A stretch of 64,000 nt of DNA from an uncultured Lachnospiraceae bacterium (GTDB lineage Bacteria; Bacillota; Clostridia; Lachnospirales; Lachnospiraceae): contig CAJTOL010000002.1 of the NCBI GenBank assembly GCA_910577645.1, positions 1 to 64,000 of the forward strand. Direction: 5' to 3'. Shown piece by piece: positions 17,114 to 25,879 of this stretch. Every line of letters begins with the position of its first letter. The stretch's first letter is position 1. Position numbers and translations under genes: made by a program. The notes under the pieces were generated by a model. That model searched no databases. It was not told the origin of the DNA and worked only from the letters and a program-made list of their open reading frames with translations.

Positions 17114-17206
17114 CCGGAAATGCGAAGCATTTTCAGGCCCCTTTCCGACGTCATGGCAGGTGACGCCCTGCGTTGCGTACCGATTCATGATTATTATATC
17201 AGGAGG
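17114..17206 (+). repeat. Structured 5' element, copy 2 (family C), before the aspartate dehydrogenase
   Basis: CGGAAA (17115-17120) pairs with TTTCCG (17142-17147) around the same TGCGAAGCA core as the other copies; a GACGC-CCT-GCGTT hairpin follows, then GTACC, an AT-rich stretch and AGGAGG. It overlaps nothing coding and starts five bases after the asp23 terminator. Confidence 0.7.
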
Positions 17207-17215
17207 AAACTTACT

Positions 17216-18019
17216 ATGGAAAAGAAACGACTGGCCCTTGTAGGCTGCGGCTATCTGGGAACCGTCATTGCCCAGGCATGGAAGGACGGGTTTTTAGAGG
17301 ATTACCATCTGATAGGGGCCATGAGCCGTACCATGGAATCTGCAGAGAAAATAGCGGCTCTTACAGGCTGTAAGGCCTGCCGGGATATGGATGAGCTTCT
17401 GGAGCTAAAGCCGGATTTTGTGGCGGAGGCCGCCAACCCTCAGACAGTAAAGGAAATCGGGAAAAAGGTTCTCTCCCGGGGGGCAAACCTGGTGGTGCTG
17501 TCCATGGGAGCATTTGCGGACAGCGGGCTTTTTGAAGAATTAAAGGAGACAGCCGCCCGGGAAGGGACAAGGCTGTATCTGTCCAGCGGAGTCATCGGCG
17601 GTTTTGACGCTCTGCGTACCTTGTCTCTTATGAGCATGGCCAAAAACCAGCCGGCAGCTTCCGGCATTTCCACTCACAAAGGCCCGGGCTCCCTAAAGGG
17701 TACGCCGATTTTTACGGAAAGCCTGATGACGGAAACAGAAGAAAGGCAGGTGTTTTCCGGAAATGCCAGCGAGGCGATTGCCCTGTTTCCCACTAAAGTA
17801 AATGTAGCCGTAGCTACGGCCCTTGCCAGTACCGGGGCGGAGAATACCGGAGTAAAGATTACCAGTGTTCCCGGCTTTGCAGGGGATGATCACAGAATTA
17901 CCATGGAGACAGAAGGGGTAAAAGCAGTTATTGATATTTACTCCAGCACCTGCGAGATGGCGGCCTGGAGTGTGGTATCCCTTCTGAGGAATGTAAGCTC
18001 TCCGGTAGTATTCCAGTAA
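17216..18019 (+). CDS. Aspartate dehydrogenase-like protein (NadX/DUF108 family)
   Basis: The 267-residue protein has an N-terminal Rossmann motif (LALVGCGYLGTVIAQAW), the family motif SGVIGGFDALRT in mid-protein, and the C-terminal ALFPTKVNVAVATAL and WSVVSLLRN segments of L-aspartate dehydrogenases. Such enzymes oxidise aspartate to iminoaspartate, sometimes for NAD synthesis, but no nadA/nadC is near. The frame is open to 17120, but those 32 codons are the structured repeat; ATG 17216 has AGGAGG at 17201-17206. It is followed 11 bases later by a 2-hydroxyacid dehydrogenase, suggesting a joint catabolic role. Confidence 0.8.
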   Translation: MEKKRLALVGCGYLGTVIAQAWKDGFLEDYHLIGAMSRTMESAEKIAALTGCKACRDMDELLELKPDFVAEAANPQTVKEIGKKVLSRGANLVVLSMGAFADSGLFEELKETAAREGTRLYLSSGVIGGFDALRTLSLMSMAKNQPAASGISTHKGPGSLKGTPIFTESLMTETEERQVFSGNASEAIALFPTKVNVAVATALASTGAENTGVKITSVPGFAGDDHRITMETEGVKAVIDIYSSTCEMAAWSVVSLLRNVSSPVVFQ

Positions 18020-18030
18020 GGAGATATGAG

Positions 18031-18933
18031 ATGAAAAAATTTAAAAAATTAGTGGCCATTGAGCCGGTAAGCCTGATCCCTGAGGCGGAAAAGGAGCTGT
18101 ATCAATACGCGGAGGAAGTGGTCTTTTATCCGGACATTCCCGGAAGTGAGGAAGAAATTATAAAGCGGATTGGCGATGCCGACGGGGTGTTGGTCAGCTA
18201 TACCTCCCGGATTCCCGGGGAGGTAATGAAGGCCTGCCCTTCTATCCGCTACATTGGCATGTGCTGCAGCCTGTATTCAGAGGAGAGCGCCAACGTGGAT
18301 ATTGCCTGGGCCAGAAAGCAGGGGATCCAGGTTCTGGGGATCCGGGATTATGGGGACAGAGGTGTGGTGGAATATGTGCTTCACCAGCTTATCGGATTTT
18401 TACACGGCTTTGGCCGCCCTATGTGGAAGGACGAACCTGTGGAGATTACCGGCTTAAAGGTGGGAATCGCAGGCCTTGGAGTATCCGGAAGGATGATCGG
18501 GGAGGCCCTTCAGTTTATGGGGGCAGAAGTTTCCTATTACAGCCGGAGCCGCAAGGAAGATGCGGAGGCAGCAGGGATGGCCTACAAGCCTTTGAAAAGT
18601 CTGTTAAGAGACAGTCAGGTGGTATTTACCTGCCTAAATAAAAATGTCCTCCTTCTCCAGGAGGAGGAATTTAATGCCTTAGGAGACGGAAAAGTACTTT
18701 TTAACACTTCCATTGGCCCGGGATTTGACTCCGCCGCTTTAGAAAAGTGGGTGCGCCGGGAAGGGAATTACTTCTTCTGTGACACCAAAGCGGCAGCCGG
18801 AGATGTGAGCGGGGACTTTTTTGACCTGACCCAGGTATCCTGTCCGGGGATTTCCGCAGGAAGGACCAAGCAGGCTTTTGTGCTGTTAAGCCAAAAGGTG
18901 CTTGCCAATATTCGGACATTTTTGGAGGAATAG
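18031..18933 (+). CDS. D-isomer-specific 2-hydroxyacid dehydrogenase family protein
   Basis: This 300-residue protein has a catalytic-domain N-terminus and an NAD-binding domain starting LKVGIAGLGVSGRMIGEAL (GxGxxG). The GDRGVVEYVLHQLIGFLHG segment is characteristic of the linker helix. The usual catalytic His in the late H-x-x-G region is hard to place, so activity is uncertain. It is cotranscribed with the aspartate dehydrogenase-like gene. The pair separates asp23 from nusB, which are neighbours in many Firmicutes. Confidence 0.78.
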   Translation: MKKFKKLVAIEPVSLIPEAEKELYQYAEEVVFYPDIPGSEEEIIKRIGDADGVLVSYTSRIPGEVMKACPSIRYIGMCCSLYSEESANVDIAWARKQGIQVLGIRDYGDRGVVEYVLHQLIGFLHGFGRPMWKDEPVEITGLKVGIAGLGVSGRMIGEALQFMGAEVSYYSRSRKEDAEAAGMAYKPLKSLLRDSQVVFTCLNKNVLLLQEEEFNALGDGKVLFNTSIGPGFDSAALEKWVRREGNYFFCDTKAAAGDVSGDFFDLTQVSCPGISAGRTKQAFVLLSQKVLANIRTFLEE

Positions 18934-18945
18934 GATTTTCTGGTC

Positions 18946-18974
18946 TTGTGAAACTTGACGGCTTTTGTTATAAT
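18946..18974 (+). promoter_or_regulatory. Predicted SigA promoter of the nusB operon
   Basis: TTGTGA (18946-18951), a 17-base spacer and TATAAT (18969-18974). A CCTATGG/CCATAGG hairpin (18987-19014) lies in the leader. Confidence 0.65.
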
Positions 18975-19039
18975 AAACCCAAATGCCTATGGGAATTTCA
19001 GACAGTCCATAGGAAGCTTACAGTGCAGGAGGACTTTAT

Positions 19040-19483
19040 ATGACCAGAAGAGAATTGAGGGAGCATTGCTTTAAGATGTTGTTCTGTGCGGATTTTTATC
19101 AGGCAGAGGAGAAGGAAGAGCAGCTTAAACAGTATTTCCAGGCTCCGGAGGAGGACGAGACAAGCCCAGAGGGAGTTAACGAGATCCTGCACCGGGTAGA
19201 GCTAAAAGAGGCAGATGAGGAAGTGCTTCTAAAAAGGGCAGAGGGTATTATGGTGAAGGTGCCGGAACTGGATGAAAAGATTGATGAGGTGGCCAAAGGC
19301 TGGAAAACCAGGCGTATGGGTAAGGTAGAACTTGCCATTCTCCGCCTTGCGGTTTATGAGATGAAATATGACGAGGAAGTCCCGGAAAAGGTGGCCATTA
19401 ATGAAGCGGTGGAGCTGGCTAAGAAATTTGGCGGCAGCGACGCCCCTGCCTTTGTAAACGGAATCCTGGCAAAGCTGGTGTAA
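19040..19483 (+). CDS. nusB: Transcription antitermination factor NusB
   Basis: The 147-residue protein has the NusB signature: N-terminal RRELREHCFKMLF, central WKTRRMGKVELAILRLAVYE and the C-terminal AINEAVELAKKFG. It takes part in rRNA antitermination. A GCAGGAGGA site precedes ATG. The gene is followed after one base by xseA. Confidence 0.96.
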   Translation: MTRRELREHCFKMLFCADFYQAEEKEEQLKQYFQAPEEDETSPEGVNEILHRVELKEADEEVLLKRAEGIMVKVPELDEKIDEVAKGWKTRRMGKVELAILRLAVYEMKYDEEVPEKVAINEAVELAKKFGGSDAPAFVNGILAKLV

Positions 19484-19484
19484 A

Positions 19485-20720
19485 ATGGCGGGAGTTTACA
19501 GCGTATCTCAGGTAAACAGCTATATCCGAAGCATGTTTTCTCAGGATTTTGCCTTAAGCCGTATTGCCGTAAAGGGAGAAGTGTCAAACTGCAAATACCA
19601 TACTTCCGGCCACATCTATTTTACCTTAAAGGACGGAGGCGGCTCCATTGGGGCCGTTATGTTTGCCGGTCAGAGAAAGGGGCTTGAGTTCAGGCTGAGG
19701 GACGGTCAGCAGGTAGTGGCCAAGGGCAGTATTGATGTGTATGAACGGGACGGAAAATATCAGCTTTACGCCAGGGAGATTACACTGGACGGAGCCGGGG
19801 ATTTGTTCCGGCGCTTTGAAGCTCTGCGGGACGAGCTGGAGGAGATGGGAATGTTTGACGCCCGGTACAAGCGTCCTATTCCCAGATATGCCGGAAAGGT
19901 AGGCATCGTAACTGCCAGCACCGGGGCCGCCATCCGGGATATTATGAACATCGCAAAGCGCAGAAATCCTTATGTCCAGCTTATTCTCTGCCCGGCCCAG
20001 GTTCAGGGGGAAAAGGCAAAATACAGCATTGTAAAGGCCCTTGAGAGACTGGACAGTATGGGATTGGATATAATTATAGTAGGAAGAGGCGGCGGCTCCA
20101 TAGAAGATTTGTGGGCTTTTAATGAGGAAATAGTGGCCAGGGCGATTTTTGCCTGCAAAACTCCCGTAATTTCCGCAGTGGGCCATGAGACCGACGTAAC
20201 CATAGCCGATTATGTGGCAGATATGCGGGCCCCAACTCCGTCGGCAGCGGCAGAGCTGGCGGTGTTTGATTACCTTCAGTTTGCGGAACAGACAGCCGCC
20301 TTTAAAGAGGCTTTAATCCGATCCGTAGAGCGCCAGGTGGAGAAAAACCGTTACCGGGCAGGAGAATACCGCTACCGTTTAAGTCTGAACCATCCTCAGA
20401 AAAAGCTGGATGACAGGCGGCAGAGGGCGGCGGATATAGAGTCCGAAATAAACCGCCTTGTCCGGGACAGGCTTTTAGAGGACAGGCACAGGCTGGCCCT
20501 TATTTCCGGCCGCCTGTCGGGAATGTCCCCTTTGGAAAAGCTGAGCCAGGGCTATGGCTTTTTAGGGGACAGGGACGGAAAGAAGGTAGTTTCCGTCCGC
20601 CAGATAAAGCCGGGGGACGTGTTGAATATCCATATCCGGGACGGCAGAATCAGAGCCGTGTCCGAGGAAGTGGAAGAGATAGACCGCATTGCCGGTGAGG
20701 CAGGAAAGAGGAACCTATGA
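19485..20720 (+). CDS. xseA: Exodeoxyribonuclease VII large subunit
   Basis: This 411-residue protein has the N-terminal OB-fold (SQVNSYIRSMF, then CKYHTSGHIYFTLKD), the catalytic core with GIVTASTGAAIRDI, GRGGGSIEDLWAFNEE, and the SAVGHETDVTIADYVAD motif, and the coiled C-terminus. With XseB it degrades single-stranded DNA in either direction. The stop overlaps xseB by ATGA. Confidence 0.97.
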   Translation: MAGVYSVSQVNSYIRSMFSQDFALSRIAVKGEVSNCKYHTSGHIYFTLKDGGGSIGAVMFAGQRKGLEFRLRDGQQVVAKGSIDVYERDGKYQLYAREITLDGAGDLFRRFEALRDELEEMGMFDARYKRPIPRYAGKVGIVTASTGAAIRDIMNIAKRRNPYVQLILCPAQVQGEKAKYSIVKALERLDSMGLDIIIVGRGGGSIEDLWAFNEEIVARAIFACKTPVISAVGHETDVTIADYVADMRAPTPSAAAELAVFDYLQFAEQTAAFKEALIRSVERQVEKNRYRAGEYRYRLSLNHPQKKLDDRRQRAADIESEINRLVRDRLLEDRHRLALISGRLSGMSPLEKLSQGYGFLGDRDGKKVVSVRQIKPGDVLNIHIRDGRIRAVSEEVEEIDRIAGEAGKRNL

Positions 20721-20923
20721 ATGAAGAAATCACCATTGAAGAGACCTTTGACCAGCTGGAGGAAGTGCTGAAGCAGATGGAGGCCAAAGAGATTTCCCTG
20801 GAGGAAAGCTTTGTATGCTATGAGAGGGGAATGAAGCTGGTAAAGGCTTGCAATGACAAGCTTGATAAAGTAGAAAAACAGATTATTGTACTGAGTGAGG
20901 AGCAGGGAGATGAAGGAATTTAA
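20717..20923 (+). CDS. xseB: Exodeoxyribonuclease VII small subunit
   Basis: The 68-residue helical protein has the family core FDQLEEVLKQMEAKEISLEE and YERGMKL. It overlaps xseA by four bases and ispA by 14 bases. Confidence 0.95.
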   Translation: MNEEITIEETFDQLEEVLKQMEAKEISLEESFVCYERGMKLVKACNDKLDKVEKQIIVLSEEQGDEGI

Positions 20924-21800
20924 GCTGGAGCTTGAAAAGAGAACCAGAGAAGTGGAGGAGATTGTATACCGTTATCTTCCCCAGGAAACCGGACATCAAA
21001 AAACCATTTTTCAGGCCATGAACTACAGTATGAAAGCCGGAGGGAAGCGCCTGCGTCCCATGCTTTTACAGGAAGTCTGCCGGTTATTCGGCGGTTCACT
21101 GGAATTGGCGGAACCTTTTATGGCAGCCATTGAGATGATCCATACTTCATCTTTAATTCATGACGATCTGCCCTGTATGGACAATGACCAGTATCGCCGG
21201 GGAAAAAAGAGCACCTGGGCAGCTTACGGGGAAGATATGGGAGTATTGGCAGGGGATGCCCTGATTGTATACGCCTTTGAGACGGCTTGCCGGGCCTTTG
21301 CCCTTTCCTGCTGTCCGGAGCGGGTGGGGGAAGCCATCCGGATTCTGGCGGTAAAAACCGGAATCTACGGGATGATTGGCGGCCAGACGGTGGATGTTGA
21401 GCTGGCCGGAAAGCCGGTTCCCAGAGAAAAACTGGATTTTATCTACCGCCTGAAAACAGGAGCCCTTCTGGAAGCGTCTATGATGATAGGCGCAGTATTA
21501 GGCGGAGCGGATGAAGAATCTGTAAAAAGGGTGGAAAAAGCGGCCGGCCGTATCGGAATTGCTTTTCAGATCCAGGACGATATCCTGGATATTACCAGCA
21601 GCCAGGAGGTTTTGGGAAAACCGGTCTTAAGTGATGAGAAAAACTGCAAAACCACCTATGTAACTTTGGAAGGCCTGGAAAAGGCCCGGGAGGATGCGGC
21701 ATCTATCTTTAAAGAGGCTTTAGAGGATATCCGGGCCCTTCCGGGGAAAAACCTATTTTTAGAAGAACTGGTGACTATGCTGGTGACCAGAGAAAAATAA
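20910..21800 (+). CDS. ispA: Polyprenyl (farnesyl/geranyl) diphosphate synthase
   Basis: The 296-residue protein is a trans-isoprenyl diphosphate synthase. It has the first Asp-rich motif DDLPCMDND (about residues 87-95), the Arg-rich MDNDQYRRGKK, and the second Asp-rich motif QIQDDILD near 217. It extends IPP/DMAPP made through the MEP pathway; dxs is next. The frame opens with GTG at 20895, but ATG 20910 with GGAGC-type site upstream is preferred. Confidence 0.93.
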   Translation: MKEFKLELEKRTREVEEIVYRYLPQETGHQKTIFQAMNYSMKAGGKRLRPMLLQEVCRLFGGSLELAEPFMAAIEMIHTSSLIHDDLPCMDNDQYRRGKKSTWAAYGEDMGVLAGDALIVYAFETACRAFALSCCPERVGEAIRILAVKTGIYGMIGGQTVDVELAGKPVPREKLDFIYRLKTGALLEASMMIGAVLGGADEESVKRVEKAAGRIGIAFQIQDDILDITSSQEVLGKPVLSDEKNCKTTYVTLEGLEKAREDAASIFKEALEDIRALPGKNLFLEELVTMLVTREK

Positions 21801-21808
21801 GGAGCGCC

Positions 21809-23668
21809 ATGATACTGGAACAGATAAACAGCCCTAAGGATGTGAAGAAACTGAAGCCGGAGGAGTTAACCGTTCTGGCCGAGGAGATCCGTACCTTTCT
21901 GATTGACAAAATCAGCTGTACCGGCGGCCATTTAGCTTCCAATCTGGGAGTGGTGGAGCTGACTATAGCCATGCACCGGGCATTTGATCTTCCGGAGGAT
22001 AAGATTATCTGGGATGTTGGCCATCAGTCTTACACCCATAAGATCTTAAGCGGGAGAAAGGATGCTTTTGATGAGCTGCGCCAATACGGCGGCTTAAGCG
22101 GTTTTCCCAAACGAAAGGAAAGCCCCTATGACGCATTTGACACCGGACACAGTTCTACCTCTATTTCCGCCGGACTGGGAATTGCCCAGGCCAGGGATCT
22201 GATGAATGAGGACTACAAAGTGGTATCGGTTATCGGAGACGGCGCTCTTACCGGAGGAATGGCCTATGAGGCTCTCAACAATGCGGCCAGGATGCGGAAA
22301 AACTTTATCATTGTGCTGAACGACAACAAAATGTCCATCTCCGAGAATGTAGGGGGCATATCCAAATATTTAAGCGGCCTCCGGACAGGAGAAGGTTATA
22401 ATGATTTGAAAAAATGGGTTACCGATGCCCTGGACAAGATCCCAGGAGTGGGGCAGCCCATTATTGATAGAATCAAGCGTACCAAAAACGGTATCAAACA
22501 GCTTATTATTCCCGGTATGCTGTTTGAAAATATGGGGATTACCTACCTGGGCCCTGTGGACGGCCACGATATGAAACAGCTTTCCCGCATTTTTAAGGAG
22601 GCAAAGCGGCTGGATCACGCTGTGCTGATTCATGTAATTACCAAAAAAGGAAAGGGATACCGGCCGGCAGAAAAAAATCCCTCCCGTTTCCATGGGGTGG
22701 AGCCTTTTGATATTGCCACAGGAAAACCTTTAAAAAAGAAAAAAAATCCCTCCTATACAGATGTATTTTCCAATACCATATGTCAACTTGGAAAGACTCA
22801 TCCCAAAATGGTGGCAGTTACTGCCGCCATGCCGGACGGCACAGGGCTCAAGGCTTTTGGGGAAAAGTTCCCCAGCCGTTTTTTTGATGTGGGAATCGCC
22901 GAGGAGCATGCCGTCACCTCAGCAGCAGGAATGGCGGCGGCAGGACTGAAGCCGGTGGTGGCGGTCTATTCCTCCTTTTTGCAGAGAGGCTTTGACCAGA
23001 TCCTTCATGACGTGTGCATCCAGAACCTGCCGGTGGTGTTTGCGGTGGATCGGGCCGGGCTGGTGGGAAGCGACGGGGAAACCCATCAGGGGATCTTTGA
23101 CTTAAGTTATCTGACCCCTGTCCCCAACATGACCGTTATGGCTCCCAAAAACCGTTGGGAGCTGGAGGACATGATCCGTTTTGCTGTGGATTATGACGGG
23201 CCTGTTGCGGTGCGCTATCCCAGAGGGGAAGCATACCAGGGACTTAAAGATTTTCGAAAGCCCATAGAATATGGAAAAGGCGAGATGCTTTATGAAGAGA
23301 AGGAAATCGCCCTTTTGGCGGCAGGAAGTATGGTCAGCACAGGAGAACACGTCCGGGAAAAGTTAAAGGCAGCGGGACATTCCTGCTCTCTGGCAAATTT
23401 AAGATTTATTAAGCCTGTGGATACCGGGCTTTTGGACAGGCTGGCCTCAGGCCATTCCACCATTGTGACTATGGAGGAAAATGTGCTTCAGGGAGGCTTT
23501 GGACTTAATGTCTCATCCTATCTTTACCGTCATTATCCAAAGATACGGGTAATCAATATATCCCTTCCGGACGCTTATGTGGAGCATGGCAATGTGTCTG
23601 TCCTCCGGGCAGGGCTGGGGATTGACAGCGATTCTATTGTAGAAAAATTATTGGCAGCGGAGCAATAA
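21809..23668 (+). CDS. dxs: 1-deoxy-D-xylulose-5-phosphate synthase
   Basis: This 619-residue transketolase-like enzyme makes DXP from pyruvate and glyceraldehyde-3-phosphate, the first step of the MEP isoprenoid pathway. Visible are the N-terminal SNLGVVELTIAMHRAF, the thiamine diphosphate motif GDGALTGGMAYEALNNA, the pyrimidine-domain GIAEEHAVTSAAGMA, DRAGLVGSDGETHQG and the C-terminal transketolase domain. An AAGGAG site precedes ATG. Confidence 0.97.
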   Translation: MILEQINSPKDVKKLKPEELTVLAEEIRTFLIDKISCTGGHLASNLGVVELTIAMHRAFDLPEDKIIWDVGHQSYTHKILSGRKDAFDELRQYGGLSGFPKRKESPYDAFDTGHSSTSISAGLGIAQARDLMNEDYKVVSVIGDGALTGGMAYEALNNAARMRKNFIIVLNDNKMSISENVGGISKYLSGLRTGEGYNDLKKWVTDALDKIPGVGQPIIDRIKRTKNGIKQLIIPGMLFENMGITYLGPVDGHDMKQLSRIFKEAKRLDHAVLIHVITKKGKGYRPAEKNPSRFHGVEPFDIATGKPLKKKKNPSYTDVFSNTICQLGKTHPKMVAVTAAMPDGTGLKAFGEKFPSRFFDVGIAEEHAVTSAAGMAAAGLKPVVAVYSSFLQRGFDQILHDVCIQNLPVVFAVDRAGLVGSDGETHQGIFDLSYLTPVPNMTVMAPKNRWELEDMIRFAVDYDGPVAVRYPRGEAYQGLKDFRKPIEYGKGEMLYEEKEIALLAAGSMVSTGEHVREKLKAAGHSCSLANLRFIKPVDTGLLDRLASGHSTIVTMEENVLQGGFGLNVSSYLYRHYPKIRVINISLPDAYVEHGNVSVLRAGLGIDSDSIVEKLLAAEQ

Positions 23669-23672
23669 AGCT

Positions 23673-24488
23673 ATGAAAGAACGATTAGATGTGCTATTGG
23701 TAAAACAGGGCCTGGCAGAATCCCGGGAGAAAGCCAAGGCGGTGATTATGTCGGGAATTGTCTATGTGGATGGACAAAAGGAAGATAAAGCCGGAGCTTC
23801 TTTTGAGGATACCGTGAAAATAGAAGTAAGAGGAAACACCTTAAGATATGTAAGCCGGGGCGGACTGAAACTGGAAAAGGCCATGTCTCATTTCGGCCTG
23901 GAGCTGGAAGGAAGGGTGTGTATGGACGTGGGAGCTTCCACAGGAGGCTTTACGGACTGTATGCTGCAGAACGGCGCGGCGCGGGTATATGCGGTGGACG
24001 TAGGCCGGGGCCAGCTTGCCTGGAAGCTTCGCAATGACACCAGGGTGGTCTGTATGGAAAAGACCAATATCCGCTATGTTACGGACGAGGATATCAAAGA
24101 GCCTGTTGACTTTTCTTCTATTGACGTGTCTTTTATCTCTTTAACCAAGGTATTAGGCCCTGTAAAGGCCCTCCTTAAGCCCCAGGGACAGGTGGTATGC
24201 CTGATTAAGCCTCAGTTTGAGGCAGGACGGGAAAAGGTGGGGAAAAAGGGTGTGGTCAGGGATAAAACGGTCCATCTGGAGGTAATCAAGATGGTAATAT
24301 CCTATGCAGAAAGCATTGGATTTGACATATTAAACCTGGAATATTCCCCTATCCGGGGCCCGGAAGGAAATATTGAATATTTGCTGCATCTGGGAAACCG
24401 TCCGGAGGGACAGGAACCGTCCGGAGCCGGGGGATTGACAGATCCCGGGGAAATAGTGGAGAAATCCCACCAGGAGTTAGAAACATAA
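23673..24488 (+). CDS. tlyA: TlyA family RNA methyltransferase
   Basis: The 271-residue protein has an N-terminal S4 RNA-binding domain (RLDVLLVKQGLAESREKAK), then an FtsJ-like methyltransferase domain with DVGASTGGFTDCMLQNGA, YAVDVGRGQLAWKL and CLIKPQFEAG. TlyA enzymes 2'-O-methylate 16S/23S rRNA. About 30 residues at the C-terminus extend past the usual end. It follows dxs by four bases. Confidence 0.93.
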   Translation: MKERLDVLLVKQGLAESREKAKAVIMSGIVYVDGQKEDKAGASFEDTVKIEVRGNTLRYVSRGGLKLEKAMSHFGLELEGRVCMDVGASTGGFTDCMLQNGAARVYAVDVGRGQLAWKLRNDTRVVCMEKTNIRYVTDEDIKEPVDFSSIDVSFISLTKVLGPVKALLKPQGQVVCLIKPQFEAGREKVGKKGVVRDKTVHLEVIKMVISYAESIGFDILNLEYSPIRGPEGNIEYLLHLGNRPEGQEPSGAGGLTDPGEIVEKSHQELET

Positions 24489-24511
24489 AAGGCGGGAGAG
24501 CCTGGAGGAAC

Positions 24512-25357
24512 ATGAATAATTTTTACATCATAGCAAACTCAAACAAAAAGGATTGTATCTGGGAAACGGTAGAAGAGGTGGAGGGATACTTAAAGCGCCA
24601 TGGCGCCCTGTGCAAGGTACAGCAAAATGACGTAAAGGCCGATTCCGGCCGGTATACCGACAGATCCCAGGTGCCCCGGGAGACAGACTGTATTATTACA
24701 ATTGGCGGGGACGGAACCCTTATTCAGGCGGCCAGGGATTTGGCAGGCAGGGATATCCCTTTAATTGGCATTAACCGGGGGCATCTGGGATATTTAACCC
24801 AGGTAAGGCACAAAGAAGATATTAAGGAAATGGCGGATGCCCTTTTGGCGGATCGGTATCAGATTGAGCAAAGGATGATGCTGAGAGGAAAAATTATACG
24901 CCAGGGTCAGAAGATTGCGGAAGACATTGCCCTTAATGAGATTGTACTGACCCATCAGAATACCATTCAGATCCTGCGGTTTTCCGTATATGTAAACGGA
25001 GAATTTCTGAATCAATACACGGCGGACGGGCTGATAGCCGCTACTCCAACCGGATCCACAGCCTATAATTTATCAGCAGGAGGCCCCATTGTGGCGCCCA
25101 ATGCTTCTATGACCGTTTTAACCCCTATTTGTTCCCATGCCCTAAACGCCAGAAGCATTGTGCTTCCGGCGGAGGATGAAATATGCGTGGAGGTTCAGGA
25201 GGGGCTTCAGGCTGCCGTATTTGACGGAGACACTGTTATAAAGCTTCAGCAAAGGGACCAGCTGATTATCCGCAAATCCGGTCAGGTTACCAGGTTGGTG
25301 CGTTTAAAGCAGATATCATTTTTGGAAAATTTAAGCAGTATGTTGAATTTGACCTAG
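24512..25357 (+). CDS. nadK: NAD kinase
   Basis: The 281-residue enzyme phosphorylates NAD to NADP. It has GGDGT at 65-69, LNEIVLTH, and the ATPTGSTAYNLSAGGP signature. A TGGAGGA site precedes ATG. It lies in the isoprenoid/recN operon. Confidence 0.96.
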   Translation: MNNFYIIANSNKKDCIWETVEEVEGYLKRHGALCKVQQNDVKADSGRYTDRSQVPRETDCIITIGGDGTLIQAARDLAGRDIPLIGINRGHLGYLTQVRHKEDIKEMADALLADRYQIEQRMMLRGKIIRQGQKIAEDIALNEIVLTHQNTIQILRFSVYVNGEFLNQYTADGLIAATPTGSTAYNLSAGGPIVAPNASMTVLTPICSHALNARSIVLPAEDEICVEVQEGLQAAVFDGDTVIKLQQRDQLIIRKSGQVTRLVRLKQISFLENLSSMLNLT

Positions 25358-25418
25358 AGTGTGTCTTCAGACACGCCCTAAGGCCCAGGGCATAAGGTTA
25401 AGATACAGGAGGATTGGG

Positions 25419-25868
25419 ATGAAGGTAGAAAGACACAGCAAGATTGTAGAGCTGATTGGAAAATATGCCATTGAGACCCAGGAGGAACTGGCAGATTATC
25501 TGAATCAGGCAGGCTTTAACGTAACTCAGGCCACGGTTTCCAGAGATATCCGGGAGCTGAAGCTTACAAAGATCCAGGGAGAAAACGGAAAGCAGAGGTA
25601 CATGGTTTTAAAACCTCAGGGGAATTTCAGCGATAAGTATATCCGGATTTTAAGAGACGGATATGCAAGCATGGATATGGCTCAGAACATTCTTGTCATC
25701 AAAACCGTATCCGGTATGGCCATGGCGGTTGCAGCGGCCCTGGATGCCATCCGTTTTCATGAGATTGTAGGATGTATTGCCGGGGATGATACCATTATGT
25801 GCGCGGTAAGAAGCGTGGATGATACCATCCTTGTGATGGACAAGATCCGCAGGCTTATTGCAGAATAG
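25419..25868 (+). CDS. argR: Arginine repressor
   Basis: The 149-residue protein has a winged helix N-terminus (YAIETQEELADYLNQAGF, TQATVSRDIRELKL) and a C-terminal arginine-binding, oligomerising domain (GDDTIMCAVRS). ATG 25419 is preceded by CAGGAGG and chosen over the open frame from 25359. A short GTGTCTTCAGACAC hairpin (about 25364-25377) lies in the gap after nadK. Confidence 0.95.
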   Translation: MKVERHSKIVELIGKYAIETQEELADYLNQAGFNVTQATVSRDIRELKLTKIQGENGKQRYMVLKPQGNFSDKYIRILRDGYASMDMAQNILVIKTVSGMAMAVAAALDAIRFHEIVGCIAGDDTIMCAVRSVDDTILVMDKIRRLIAE

Positions 25869-25879
25869 GAGGCGCTTAT

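Noticed and set aside
25364..25400. Hairpin GTGTCTTCAGACAC between nadK and argR as a riboswitch or terminator
   Set aside because: It is short and lacks a T tract; it may be a fragment of a dispersed repeat, but only one copy is present in this window.
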